This document shows, in pieces, positions 15,698 through 24,431 of a stretch of DNA of 64,000 nt. The position numbers and the translations under genes are program-made. The DNA comes from UBA1732 sp045114455 (GTDB taxonomy: Bacteria > Verrucomicrobiota > Lentisphaeria > Victivallales > UBA1829), in contig JBGUKN010000033.1 of assembly GCA_045114455.1 (NCBI GenBank), forward strand, positions 1-64,000, read 5' to 3'. Each line of letters opens with the position of its first letter. Position 1 is the stretch's first letter. The notes below the pieces were generated by a model that made no database searches, was not told the origin of the DNA, and saw nothing but the letters and a program-made list of their open reading frames with translations.

Positions 15698-18469
15698 TCA
15701 GAACCCGAGGTCGGGCTGAACGTCCCACGAATCCTCTTCCCGTTCGGTTTCGACGGGCTTTTTCGGTTGCGGCTTTTTCTCCGGTTCCGGCGCGGGGGCG
15801 AGCGCGGGAGCGGGAGACGGGATGGGAGCAGGAGCCGGTGATGCAGGGGCTTTTTCCGCAGGCTTTATTACGGGTGCGGGTTTCTCAACAGGCACGGCCT
15901 TTGTTTCGGGCGCGGGTTTGGCGGGAGAAACAGGCTTCTTGATAATAACAGGGTTCCCTGTGGGAACGGATTGTGTTTCCGGCGTTTTTTTCACCTCAAC
16001 CGGAGATTTGGGTTCCGGTTCGTTTTTCGCCACAACAGGAGACGCGGGCACGGCTGCCGCATCCTTTTTCGGGCGGACACGGCGCCGAACGGCCGTCGTA
16101 TCTGTCCGGGACGCATCAACTTGAGTCTCCGGTTCAGACGGCGCAGCGGGGGAAGCCGGCAGATCTTCAGGGGGTGTTTCAACGGGTGTTTCCTCCGGGG
16201 CGCCGCTCTCGTTTCCGCCGGATCCGCCACCGTCGCCGCCGCCATCGCCGTTATTCCCCTCAGGAACTTCGACAAGTTCAGGTTCCGGCTCGGCATCGGT
16301 TTCGTCCAGGAGGCGCACGAACGTGATCTTCAGGAGCTTGCGCGGAGAGATCAGGATGCCGCCGGCCTTGGGGGAACGTTCCGGCGCGTCCATCAGGGAT
16401 ATCTGCTGAATCTGCTTGGCTCTGATCGGCGTATCGACCTTGATTTCATAGATCGCATTGGGGCGCGGCGTGATGAGCTCCAGACGGCAGCCGTCCGGGA
16501 TGATACGGTATTCGCGGTCCTTGATGAAGGAGGCAATGCGGGTGCGCTTGAAATACGCGCGGCCGGTCTTCTTCTCGGAGTAGACAACGCCGAAGACGGT
16601 GCTCTTGTCGTAGCGGCGGAATTCGAACAGGCGGTCGATGAAGATCTTGTCGGGGATGTCGATGACCTTGAAGTCGCCGGAACGCTCCACGCAGAGCAGG
16701 TGGTCGAATTCGTTGCACAGCACGATATCCTCGCTCTTCACGGAGGTGCCGATGTAGCAGTTCTTCTTGTCCCAGCCGACGCGGATGTTGGAAAGCGCGG
16801 CAACGCTCTTGTCGATCTTCGCGAACGGCTCGAGGCGGATCTCGGTGCGGCGCGGGAACATGTCGCCGTATTTCGCGAGCAGTCCTTCGATGTACTTAAT
16901 GGTGTACTGCTTGATGTGCTTCAGGTTCTTTTCCGCCTCGCGAAGATCCTTTTCGAGCGCGGCGATCTCATCGCGGTTCCTGCTGACTTCAAACGCCGCG
17001 ATCCTGCGGATCGGTATCTCGACAAGGCGTTCGATCTCGGAATCCGGGATCACGCCCTGCGCCAGCTGGGCGATACGCGCGACCTCGGCAGGCGCGGGCT
17101 GCGTGATATGCGGTCCGGCTTCAATGGCGGCATGGAGCGCCTGCACGAGAGGAAGCCACTCGTCCTTGAACTGCTCGAGCCCGGTACGGACCGCCTGGAA
17201 CATGGCTTCCCTGGTCTTGCAGGTCTCGATCTTCTTATAGATCTTTTCCTCGATGAAGATCTGCGCGAGGGTACGGGCAAGAATCTTGTCGATGCACTTG
17301 GCGGCAACGAGCTGGAGTTCCCAGGTCAGGTACTGCACGAGCTTTTCGGTGTTGCGGCGGAGGATGTCGCTGGCGCTCATGCGGACGGGCCGGTTGTCGC
17401 GGATGACCATATAGATGCAGGACAGGCTCATCTGGCAGTCGGTGTAGGTATAGAGGGCATTAACGGCCTTCTCCGGGCTGTAGCCGCGCTGAAGCGAAAG
17501 CTCGATGTTGACCTTGTCATCCGCGGTGTAGTCGTGGAACGAGGAAATCTTAATGCGGGACTTGTTGACGGCGCTCTCGATGGAGTCCATCAGCTTGGAC
17601 GTGTCGGTGCCGGCGTGGATCTCGCTGATGACGATATCGTGTTTTTCCGAGGCGATGCGGGCGCGAAGCACGATCTTGCCCATACCGTCCTGATAGTCGG
17701 AGACGTCCATGATGCCGCCCTGCGGGAAGTCGGGATAGATTTGGAATGGCTCTCCCTTCAGGATGGAGATCTGCGCCCGCAGAAGCTCGTTGAAATTGTG
17801 CGGGAAGATCATGGTGCGGGTGCCGACGGCAAGGCCGTTGGTGCCCATGAGCAGCAGGGTCGGTATCTTCGAGGGGAGGCAGACCGGCTCCTTGTTGCGG
17901 CTGTCGTAGGAATCCACGAACGTCGTGATGTCGTTGTTGAAGAGGACGTCGCGCCCGAGCTTTGAGAGACGGCATTCGATATATCGCGGAGCGGCGGCCG
18001 CGGTGCCGAGGATGATGTCGCCGAACGACCCCTGCTTGTCGATGAAGCATTCCTTGTTCGCGAGGTTCACGAGGGCGTCGCCGATGGAGGCGTCGCCGTG
18101 CGGATGGTACTTCATGGTGGCGCCGACCACGTTCGCAACCTTGTGGAACGTGCCGTTGTCCATCTCGTGGAGGGTCCAGAGGATGCGGCGCTGAACGGGT
18201 TTCAGGCCGTCGTCGACGTCCGGGATGGCGCGGTCCTTGATGACGTAGGAGGCGTACTCGATGAAGTTGCGGTCCATCATCTCCCGCAGGCGCTGGTTCG
18301 GGGACGAGTCGACGGCATCGGACGCGGATTCGTCGTCGCCCATCTCGTCGGACTCCGGCGGATAGTGCATATCGGGATCGTAGTATTCGGTTTCGGGCGT
18401 GTCGGACGGGGGATTGGAAGAGGCGTCGCGGTCGGGTCCGGAGGGAGGCATGAGATTCTTTTTCGGCAT
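15698..18469 (-). CDS. parC: Type IIA DNA topoisomerase subunit A (ParC/GyrA-like) with Pro/Ala-rich tail
   Basis: A 923-residue protein. After an acidic, disordered 60 residues, the breakage-reunion domain begins (FIEYASYVIKDRAIPDVDDGLKPVQRRILW is its hallmark region). The catalytic tyrosine is in APRYIECRLSKLG. The usual A-subunit coiled coil follows (ALEKDLREAEKNLKHIKQYT). The C-terminal region at about 560-740 is a weak match to the GyrA pinwheel. Residues about 760-910 are low complexity, rich in Pro, Ala, Lys and Glu, like a disordered linker. It is 6 bp downstream of the B subunit gene, so the two form one operon. Gyrase versus topoisomerase IV cannot be settled from sequence; the diverged C-terminal domain and pairing favour a ParC-like role. 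Confidence 0.9.
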   Translation of the reverse strand: MPKKNLMPPSGPDRDASSNPPSDTPETEYYDPDMHYPPESDEMGDDESASDAVDSSPNQRLREMMDRNFIEYASYVIKDRAIPDVDDGLKPVQRRILWTLHEMDNGTFHKVANVVGATMKYHPHGDASIGDALVNLANKECFIDKQGSFGDIILGTAAAAPRYIECRLSKLGRDVLFNNDITTFVDSYDSRNKEPVCLPSKIPTLLLMGTNGLAVGTRTMIFPHNFNELLRAQISILKGEPFQIYPDFPQGGIMDVSDYQDGMGKIVLRARIASEKHDIVISEIHAGTDTSKLMDSIESAVNKSRIKISSFHDYTADDKVNIELSLQRGYSPEKAVNALYTYTDCQMSLSCIYMVIRDNRPVRMSASDILRRNTEKLVQYLTWELQLVAAKCIDKILARTLAQIFIEEKIYKKIETCKTREAMFQAVRTGLEQFKDEWLPLVQALHAAIEAGPHITQPAPAEVARIAQLAQGVIPDSEIERLVEIPIRRIAAFEVSRNRDEIAALEKDLREAEKNLKHIKQYTIKYIEGLLAKYGDMFPRRTEIRLEPFAKIDKSVAALSNIRVGWDKKNCYIGTSVKSEDIVLCNEFDHLLCVERSGDFKVIDIPDKIFIDRLFEFRRYDKSTVFGVVYSEKKTGRAYFKRTRIASFIKDREYRIIPDGCRLELITPRPNAIYEIKVDTPIRAKQIQQISLMDAPERSPKAGGILISPRKLLKITFVRLLDETDAEPEPELVEVPEGNNGDGGGDGGGSGGNESGAPEETPVETPPEDLPASPAAPSEPETQVDASRTDTTAVRRRVRPKKDAAAVPASPVVAKNEPEPKSPVEVKKTPETQSVPTGNPVIIKKPVSPAKPAPETKAVPVEKPAPVIKPAEKAPASPAPAPIPSPAPALAPAPEPEKKPQPKKPVETEREEDSWDVQPDLGF

Positions 18470-18475
18470 GATGGA

Positions 18476-20338
18476 TCAGACCAGGTTGTTTTGGATGTGT
18501 TCCCAGCGGGTCTCGTCGTTGCTGCCCATGTAGAACCGCAGCATTTCGTGGATGCCCTTGGTGTTTTCGAGTGTGACTTTTTCAAGGCGGATGTCGGGCC
18601 CGATGAACTGCTTGAACTCCTTCGGCGAGATTTCGCCGAGACCTTTGAACCGGGTGATCTCGGCGGATTTGCCGAGCTCCTTCGCGCGCTCGTCGCGCTC
18701 CTGTTCGGAGTAGCAGTAGAACGTCGTCTCCTTATTGCGGACGCGGAAAAGCGGCGTTTCGAAAATGTAGAGATGGCCGGAAATCACGAGCGATTCGAAA
18801 TACTGGAGGAAGAACGTGAGCAGGAGATTGCGGATGTGCAGGCCGTCCACGTCGGCGTCGGTCGCGATCACGACCTTCGCATAGTTCAGATTCTCGACGT
18901 CCTCCTCGATTCCGAGCGTCCGCATGATGTAGAACAGCTCCTCGTTCGAGTAGATCGCGTCGAGCTTCTTCCCGAAACAGTTGAACGGCTTTCCGCGGAG
19001 CGCGAAGACCGCCTGATAGTTCGGGTCGCGGCTGGTCACGAGGGAGGAGCCTGCGGAATCGCCTTCCGTGAGGAATATCATGGTCTCTTCGGCAAATTTC
19101 GAGCGGTCGCCGAAATGGTGGCGGCAATCCTTGAGCTTGTTGTTCCGCAGGGAAATGCGCTTCGAGATGGCGGCGCCCTTCTTCTGGACCTTCTGGATCT
19201 CGCGGCGGACCTGTTCGTTGTGCTGGATCTTTTCGAGGAGGAGATTCGCCTCGTCGGGGTGCTTCAGGAGACTGTCGACGACGGCCTGTTTCACGGTTCC
19301 CTCGATCCAGCCGCGCACGTCGGTGTTGCCTAGTTTGTTCTTGGTCTGGGACTCGAACAGCGGCTCCTGTATCTTCACGGCGATGGTGCCGAGGATGCCG
19401 TCGCGGATGTCCTTCGGATCGAAGTTCTTGTTGAAATGCTCGTTGATGGCGCGGGTGATGCCGCCCTTGAACGCCGAAAGATGCGTGCCGCCATCGCTCG
19501 TGTACTGCCCGTTCACGAACGAGAAATAGCGTTCACCGGTGTCAGCCGTGTGGCAGAATGCGAATTCGAGCGTGGAATCCTTGTAGTGGATGGGCTGGTA
19601 GAGCGAGGCTCCCTCGTCGAGCTTGGAACGAACCAAGTCGAGCAGGCCGTTTTTCGAATAATACCGCTGCCCGTTGAGATAAAGAGAAAGTCCGCTGTTC
19701 AGATAGGCATACATCCAGAGGCGGTTTTCCACCTCGGAGGGACGGATCTCGTAGTTCGGGAAGAGCTTCGGATCGGGAGTGAACCGGATGCGCGTGCCGG
19801 AATGCTCCGTGCCGGGATCGAGGTATTCCTCATGGTCGAGGATGCCCTCGCGGAAGACGGCGGTGCGGCATTTGCCGTCGCGCCAGGAAGTGACCTCGAA
19901 CCGGGAGGACAGCGCGTTCACGGCCTTCGTGCCGACGCCGTTCATGCCGACGGAGAACACATATCCGTCCTTGTTGAACTTGCCGCCGGTATTGATCTTC
20001 GAAACGCAGTCCACAAGCTTGCCCAGCGGGATGCCGCGACCGTAGTCGCGCACGGTGAAGGAGCCGTGGTCGGACGCGATATCGATGCGGCGTCCGAAGC
20101 CCATGATGTATTCGTCGACGGCATTGTCCACGACTTCCTTGAACATTACATAGATGCCGTCGTCGGGGTGCGAACCGTCGCCCATGCGCCCGATGTACAT
20201 GCCGGGACGCTGCCGGATATGGGCGAGCGCGTCAAGGGTTTGAATGCTGTCGTCGTTATATTTCGAACGGGCGGCGTTCTGATCCGCCTGTTTCATCAGG
20301 TCGTCCTGTACGATATCGATGTCATTGTCCGGTGTCAT
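18476..20338 (-). CDS. parE: Type IIA DNA topoisomerase subunit B (ParE/GyrB-like)
   Basis: A 620-residue ATPase subunit close to ParE length. The GHKL ATP site reads FKEVVDNAVDEYIMG and RDYGRGIPLGKL; the transducer has GMNGVGTKAVNALS. The TOPRIM metal site appears as EGDSAGSS and DADVDGLHIRNLLLTFF. With the A subunit it passes one duplex through another using ATP. The N-terminus is extended by about 30 residues. Several usual GyrB features between the TOPRIM parts are compact, matching a ParE-like or PVC-specific second pair. It leads the two-gene operon, with GGAGAACGG before the ATG. Confidence 0.92.
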   Translation of the reverse strand: MTPDNDIDIVQDDLMKQADQNAARSKYNDDSIQTLDALAHIRQRPGMYIGRMGDGSHPDDGIYVMFKEVVDNAVDEYIMGFGRRIDIASDHGSFTVRDYGRGIPLGKLVDCVSKINTGGKFNKDGYVFSVGMNGVGTKAVNALSSRFEVTSWRDGKCRTAVFREGILDHEEYLDPGTEHSGTRIRFTPDPKLFPNYEIRPSEVENRLWMYAYLNSGLSLYLNGQRYYSKNGLLDLVRSKLDEGASLYQPIHYKDSTLEFAFCHTADTGERYFSFVNGQYTSDGGTHLSAFKGGITRAINEHFNKNFDPKDIRDGILGTIAVKIQEPLFESQTKNKLGNTDVRGWIEGTVKQAVVDSLLKHPDEANLLLEKIQHNEQVRREIQKVQKKGAAISKRISLRNNKLKDCRHHFGDRSKFAEETMIFLTEGDSAGSSLVTSRDPNYQAVFALRGKPFNCFGKKLDAIYSNEELFYIMRTLGIEEDVENLNYAKVVIATDADVDGLHIRNLLLTFFLQYFESLVISGHLYIFETPLFRVRNKETTFYCYSEQERDERAKELGKSAEITRFKGLGEISPKEFKQFIGPDIRLEKVTLENTKGIHEMLRFYMGSNDETRWEHIQNNLV

Positions 20339-20658
20339 GCTGTGTTGTCCGTTCTCCGTCGCGGTCAGTGTTTGGCCCGTTTCAAATTTGCATGTCGTGT
20401 TCTGGCCTGAATCTTTGTCCGGGACGCTCCCGTATAAGGCGCGTTCTCCGGCGCGGCGGCGCTTGGATGGTTATGTCGTCACTTGCCCTAATAATATATC
20501 TCAAATCCTGATTTCTGCAAGGCTGTTTTTTTCGAAAAAAACGGAAAAAAATGGTCCCCCCCTGTCTCGTTTTCCGGCGCGGCATCCGGGAAAAGCGGGC
20601 GGGTGCTTTTCCGGCGCACTCCCGGCAAAAAAATGCATGGAAAGGGAAATCCCGGGAC
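20339..20658. other. Gap upstream of parE
   Basis: Holds the parE promoter at 20493-20520 and, beyond it, poly-A/poly-T-rich sequence running to the tRNA-Thr terminator. No gene seen. Confidence 0.5.
20493..20520 (-). promoter_or_regulatory. Promoter of the parE-parC operon
   Basis: Minus strand: TTGCAG (20520-20515), 16-bp spacer, TATATT (20498-20493) followed by ATT. The leader is about 150 nt. Confidence 0.55.
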
Positions 20659-20702
20659 AAAAAAAGAACCCCCCGAAACATTTCCGCAAGTTTCTGAAGT
20701 TC
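20659..20702 (-). terminator. Terminator of tRNA-Thr
   Basis: Minus strand: stem GAACTTC / GGGGTTC with an inner AAAC/GTTT pairing, followed by seven T, 14 bp after the tRNA 3' end. Confidence 0.65.
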
Positions 20703-20716
20703 CAATAGTTCCGAAT

Positions 20717-20791
20717 TGGAGCCGGCTCTCGGATTCGAACCGAGGACCGACGGTTTACAAAACCGTAGCTCTACCGCTGAGCTAAGCCGGC
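20717..20791 (-). tRNA. tRNA-Thr (anticodon UGU), CCA encoded
   Basis: The minus strand folds as a full cloverleaf: 7-bp acceptor GCCGGCT / AGCCGGC, D arm GCTC...GAGC, anticodon arm ACGGT-TTTGTAA-ACCGT with anticodon TGT, and T arm CTCGG-TTCGAAT-CCGAG. Discriminator T and CCA are in the DNA (20720-20717). Confidence 0.97.
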
Positions 20792-20876
20792 ATATCGCTT
20801 CCCGGGGCCGCGTTCATGCGGCATGACGGACGAGCCCGGCCATAAAGCGCAAAGCCGTTCGGATCCGAGCCGTATT

Positions 20877-20904
20877 AATATGGCATATTTTTTTCAAAAG
20901 TCAA
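20877..20904 (-). promoter_or_regulatory. Promoter of tRNA-Thr
   Basis: Minus strand: TTGACT (20904-20899), 16-bp spacer, CATATT (20882-20877) followed by AAT. About 85 bp before the mature tRNA. Confidence 0.5.
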
Positions 20905-20936
20905 ACACTTTCCCTTTCTTTTTGCTGTTTTCGTGG

Positions 20937-20942
20937 TATAGT
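20937..20942 (+). promoter_or_regulatory. -10 element of the lpxH-coaD-DUF177 operon
   Basis: TATAGT about 70 bp upstream of the lpxH start. The -35 position (20914-20919) is a poor match, so a weak or regulated promoter is likely. Confidence 0.35.
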
Positions 20943-21009
20943 AAGATAGTCCGTTTGTCCGGCCCGCCGTGAGCCGGAACCGAAAACATGGAAAGGATGT
21001 CCCGTTTTT

Positions 21010-21759
21010 ATGTCCCAACGCTGGCTGATGATCGCCGACGCGCATTTGACCTGCCGCACACCGGAGGACGGTTTCTTCCGCATGCTCGACGCCGCCGCCC
21101 GTCTGCCCGGAGACGTCGGGATCATTTTCCTCGGGGACGTTTTCGACCTTTGGATCGCGCTGCCCGGTTATGAAAACGATGAACACCGGCGTTTTCTGGA
21201 CTGGTGCCGCCGGGAAAAAACGAAGCGGAAGATCATATTTCTGGAGGGCAACCACGAGTTCTTCGTTGCGAAGACGTATGGCGACGCATTCACATACGCC
21301 GGCGAGGACGCCTATCAGGACGGGCTTCTCCAGTGGTTTCACGGCGACCGCATCAACAAGTCGGACCGCGGCTACGCGTTTCTCCGGTTCATGATCCGGA
21401 ACCGGGTGACGCGCTGGTTCCTGCGGCTGGTCGGCCCCACATTCGGGCCATCGTTCGCGCATTACGTCCGCGAACGTCTCCGCACCACAAACCAGGCTTA
21501 CAAACACTATTTCCCGGAGCCGCACGCACTGAGGTATCTCGCCTCGTGCCCGCCGGACTCCGTCGTTTTCGCGGGGCATTTCCACGACCGGGTCACGAAG
21601 ACCGCGGAAGGAAGGACGATGGAGGTCCTTCCGGCATATGCGAATGCCTCGGAACTCGCTTATTACGACCCGTCGGCGCCGGAGCTCGCGGTATTTTCCT
21701 CGGACCGGATCGCCGACGTGTGCTGCAAACCAACGAACCAGGAGGCGGCTGAACCATGA
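21010..21759 (+). CDS. lpxH: UDP-2,3-diacylglucosamine pyrophosphohydrolase-like metallophosphoesterase (LpxH)
   Basis: A 249-residue calcineurin-like phosphoesterase with all metal-binding motifs in order: DAH (near residue 10), GDVFDLW, GNHEFF, HGD and GHFH. The GDxxDLW and HGD variants are typical of LpxH-type enzymes, which cleave UDP-2,3-diacylglucosamine to lipid X in lipid A synthesis at the inner membrane face. The insert (RFMIRNRVTRWFLRLVGPTF) fits the membrane-facing lid. Pathway assignment is by family and the Gram-negative setting; related phosphoesterases exist. Its stop overlaps the coaD start in ATGA. Confidence 0.85.
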   Translation: MSQRWLMIADAHLTCRTPEDGFFRMLDAAARLPGDVGIIFLGDVFDLWIALPGYENDEHRRFLDWCRREKTKRKIIFLEGNHEFFVAKTYGDAFTYAGEDAYQDGLLQWFHGDRINKSDRGYAFLRFMIRNRVTRWFLRLVGPTFGPSFAHYVRERLRTTNQAYKHYFPEPHALRYLASCPPDSVVFAGHFHDRVTKTAEGRTMEVLPAYANASELAYYDPSAPELAVFSSDRIADVCCKPTNQEAAEP

Positions 21760-22244
21760 AACGACTCATGTATCCCGGCAGTTTCGACCCCGTCACAAAC
21801 GGTCATCTGGACGTCATCCGGCGCGCGTCGCGCATCGCCGACGAGGTGCTGGTGGCCGTCGCGCGCAACTCGGAAAAATCTCCTCTGTTCACGACGGAGG
21901 AGCGCATCGAGCTGATCCGCACCGTCACGGCGTCCATTCCAAACATCCGCGTCGTCACGTTCACCGGACTTCTCGCCGATGCCGTGAATGCGTTCGAAGT
22001 CTCGGCGGTCATCCGCGGCCTGCGCGCCGTATCCGATTTCGAATACGAATTCCAGATGGCGCTCATGAACCGCGAACTGAACCCGGCATGCGAGACCCTC
22101 TTCATGATGCCGAGCCCGGAGTATTCGTTCCTGAGTTCGCGCCTCATCCGCGAGATCGCATCCTGCGGCGGGTCCGTCTCCGCGTTCGTGCCGCCGGAAG
22201 TCGTCGCCGCAATCCGCAACAAAATGGAGCAGGCAAAATCATGA
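21756..22244 (+). CDS. coaD: Phosphopantetheine adenylyltransferase
   Basis: CoaD adenylates 4'-phosphopantetheine to dephospho-CoA, the fourth step of CoA synthesis. The 162-residue protein has the nucleotidyltransferase motif YPGSFDPVTNGHLDVIRRAS with the TxGH-type NGH, the AVIRGLRAVSDFEYEFQMA phosphopantetheine-binding stretch and the C-terminal FLSSRLIREIA (ISSTxIR equivalent). Length is normal. It overlaps both neighbours by 4 bp, so the three genes are translationally coupled. Confidence 0.97.
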   Translation: MKRLMYPGSFDPVTNGHLDVIRRASRIADEVLVAVARNSEKSPLFTTEERIELIRTVTASIPNIRVVTFTGLLADAVNAFEVSAVIRGLRAVSDFEYEFQMALMNRELNPACETLFMMPSPEYSFLSSRLIREIASCGGSVSAFVPPEVVAAIRNKMEQAKS

Positions 22245-22888
22245 TCATCATCAACACATCGCATATCCTTCCCGACACTCCGTATCTGCTCGACGGAACG
22301 GAGTCCGCCGACATCCTGGAGCTTCCCGCCGACGCCGATCCGCCGCTCGCACCCGCGGGCGACATCACCTATCATCTTTCCGCGGTCATGGCTGGCGCCG
22401 ACCTGATCGTGACCGGAAGCGTGTCCGTCCCGCTCGCCACTGTCTGCGCGCGCTGCCTCGACGACATCCGCGTCCCGATCTCGGTGAAAAAGCTCTGCTT
22501 CCATTTCGAAAAGGTCAAGGATCTGGAAGTCGACCTCACGGACGACGTCCGCGAAGAGCTTCTCCTCGCCATCCCGTCCTGCTTCTACTGTTCCCCTGAC
22601 TGCAAAGGCATCTGCCCCATGTGCGGCACGAATCTCAATCATGCGTCGTGCGCCTGCGACAGGAATCCGGCGGAACCCGAACCCGATCCGGCGGCTCCGT
22701 CGCCGTGGGACCAGCTCGATGCCCTGAATCTCGCACCGGAAAAAACAGAAAAAGCGGCTTCGAAGAAATCAACGGAAAAGCCTGCAAAGAAGAAAACTGC
22801 CGCAGCAGCAAAGGAAAAAACGGCGAAAAAGAAAACCTCCGCTCCGGCATCCGGAAAAACCGGCGGCCGCGGCAAAAAGCAGGCCTGA
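22241..22888 (+). CDS. DUF177/YceD-like protein with histone H1-like tail
   Basis: A 215-residue protein. Residues about 30-145 match DUF177 (YceD): VCARCLDDIRVPI, then the second Cys set CFYCSPDCKGICPMCGTNLNHASC, CxxC pairs that look zinc-binding. In other bacteria YceD acts in 23S rRNA accumulation and precedes rpmF. Here rpmF is not downstream. Instead the protein carries an extra tail of about 60 residues rich in Lys, Ala and Thr (KPAKKKTAAAAKEKTAKKK), like histone H1 or bacterial Hc1 tails, which suggests nucleic-acid binding. Start overlaps the coaD stop in ATGA. Confidence 0.85.
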   Translation: MIIINTSHILPDTPYLLDGTESADILELPADADPPLAPAGDITYHLSAVMAGADLIVTGSVSVPLATVCARCLDDIRVPISVKKLCFHFEKVKDLEVDLTDDVREELLLAIPSCFYCSPDCKGICPMCGTNLNHASCACDRNPAEPEPDPAAPSPWDQLDALNLAPEKTEKAASKKSTEKPAKKKTAAAAKEKTAKKKTSAPASGKTGGRGKKQA

Positions 22889-22899
22889 AATCCGCAGTC

Positions 22900-24183
22900 T
22901 TATTTGCGCGGGAGGCGTTCCGTGCGGATCGGAAGCAGATAGAGCGCCGTCAGGAAGTTGACCGCCGCGACGAGTACGACCACACCGACGGTGGAGATTA
23001 TGCCGTGCGACATGAGCTGCGCGGTAACGACCGTGCCGATCGCGATCGCAAAGGAGTTTACGATGTTGTTCGCGGCGACGGCGCGTGCGACCTCCTGCGG
23101 GTCGGCCTTGTGCTGAAGCAGGGCGTTCAGCGGGACGGAGTAGAAGCCGCCGCATGCCGCAAGCAGCACCAGGTCTGCGGCGATCCGCCAGGAGGCGGGG
23201 AACTTGAGAAGCTCGCCGACGGCGAAGAGCGTTTCGGGATCGTCCGGGACGTGCGTCCATGAACGCGCCGCGAAGAACAGGTCGAGCGTGAAGAACGCCA
23301 TGAGGACCAGCGCGGGCGAAACGAGCGGCATCACGGGGCGGCGGCGTCCGACGGTCTGGCACAGCACGGACCCGATGGCAACGCCCGCGGAGAAAAGCAG
23401 ATAAAGGATCGGGACGAGGTGCGGCGTCGCGTTCAGCACGTCCTTGCAGAACCCGGCCAGCAGAGACACGTAGAGCGCGGCAGTCATCCAGAACGTCGAA
23501 AGTCCGATCACGCAGTGCGTCAGGATCCTGTCCCGGAACACGGCTTTCAGGACGTCCCACGAGGCGCGGACGATGTTCGGGTCGATGCGGAGCGAGGGGG
23601 ATTCCGGCGGCATGTCCGGGATCAGGAACGCGCCGCAGAGCCCGAGGGCGGCCATGAGCAGGATGACCGCGCCCGTCACGAGGCCGCCGTGCGGGATGGT
23701 GATCAGGTAGTTGCCGAGGACCGCGCCGAAGATGACCGCGACGTAGGTCCCGGCGTTCACATAAGCGTTGCCGCGCAGGAGTTCGCGTTCCTCCAGCATC
23801 TGCGGGATGTAGGCATATTTGAGCGGGCTGAAGAGCGCGGACTGCGTGCCCATGAAGAACAGCAGTGCGAGCAGCGGCCAGATGCTGCCCCGGATGAATG
23901 CGAAGAAGACCGGGACCATGAGCACGAATTCCATGATCTTGCAGGCGCGGAAGAGCTTGTGGCGCGGGAACTTGTCGGCGAGCTGGCCGGCGGTGGCGGA
24001 GAACGGGAAGTACGGGAGCATGAGGAGCGCCATGGCCGTGAAGGACAGGGCGTTCGCCGTGCCGGACGAGTAGCCGGACTGGTAGGAGATCATGATGACC
24101 AGCGCGTTGCGGAAAAGATTGTCGTTGAACGCGCCGAAGAAGAACGTCAGAAAGAACGGAAAGAATCTGCGGGAGAAAAACAT
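22900..24183 (-). CDS. MFS transporter, LplT/lysophospholipid-flippase-like
   Basis: A 427-residue twelve-segment MFS protein. The opening FFLTFFFGAFNDNLFRNALV and YFPFSATAGQLADKFPRHKL (the MFS loop 2-3 motif) are close to LplT, which flips lysophosphatidylethanolamine inward for re-acylation by the acyltransferase Aas. In many bacteria LplT is fused or adjacent to Aas; no acyltransferase is next to it here, so substrate is tentative. It is convergent with the DUF177 gene, separated by only 11 bp. Confidence 0.8.
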   Translation of the reverse strand: MFFSRRFFPFFLTFFFGAFNDNLFRNALVIMISYQSGYSSGTANALSFTAMALLMLPYFPFSATAGQLADKFPRHKLFRACKIMEFVLMVPVFFAFIRGSIWPLLALLFFMGTQSALFSPLKYAYIPQMLEERELLRGNAYVNAGTYVAVIFGAVLGNYLITIPHGGLVTGAVILLMAALGLCGAFLIPDMPPESPSLRIDPNIVRASWDVLKAVFRDRILTHCVIGLSTFWMTAALYVSLLAGFCKDVLNATPHLVPILYLLFSAGVAIGSVLCQTVGRRRPVMPLVSPALVLMAFFTLDLFFAARSWTHVPDDPETLFAVGELLKFPASWRIAADLVLLAACGGFYSVPLNALLQHKADPQEVARAVAANNIVNSFAIAIGTVVTAQLMSHGIISTVGVVVLVAAVNFLTALYLLPIRTERLPRK

Positions 24184-24262
24184 GTCGGGTTCCGGGAAAG
24201 AAAAAGTGTTTCCAGAGGAAGGCTGGCTGCGGAAGTTCAGGAATAAAACGGGATTGAACTAT

Positions 24263-24290
24263 AATATAGAACTCTGCGCCGGAAAGTCAA
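24263..24290 (-). promoter_or_regulatory. Promoter of the LplT-like gene
   Basis: Minus strand: TTGACT (24290-24285), 16-bp spacer, TATATT (24268-24263). Confidence 0.65.
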
Positions 24291-24351
24291 GCGGGGGACG
24301 GTGCGGACGTCATTCGGCATGTCGTCTTTTCGCTTTTTTTGCGAATCCGAC

Positions 24352-24380
24352 TTGACAAATCCTTCGGAAACGGCTATCTT
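24352..24380 (+). promoter_or_regulatory. Promoter of the RDD-like gene
   Basis: TTGACA (24352-24357), 17-bp spacer, TATCTT (24375-24380) followed by ATT. Confidence 0.75.
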
Positions 24381-24431
24381 ATTATTTTCAAAAGGTTTTT
24401 ACTTCTTAACGATAACGAAACAGGTCTTATT

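Noticed and set aside
15971..17965. A 664-codon rightward frame opposite the topoisomerase A gene
   Set aside because: Shadow frame; parC on the other strand has the catalytic Tyr region and full domains.
20603..20785. Rightward frame ending LSDSNRGPTVYKTVALPLS
   Set aside because: Antisense translation of tRNA-Thr, another familiar false call.
24339..24431. Upstream extension of the RDD-like gene
   Set aside because: The extension would start ahead of the -35/-10 elements at 24352-24380.
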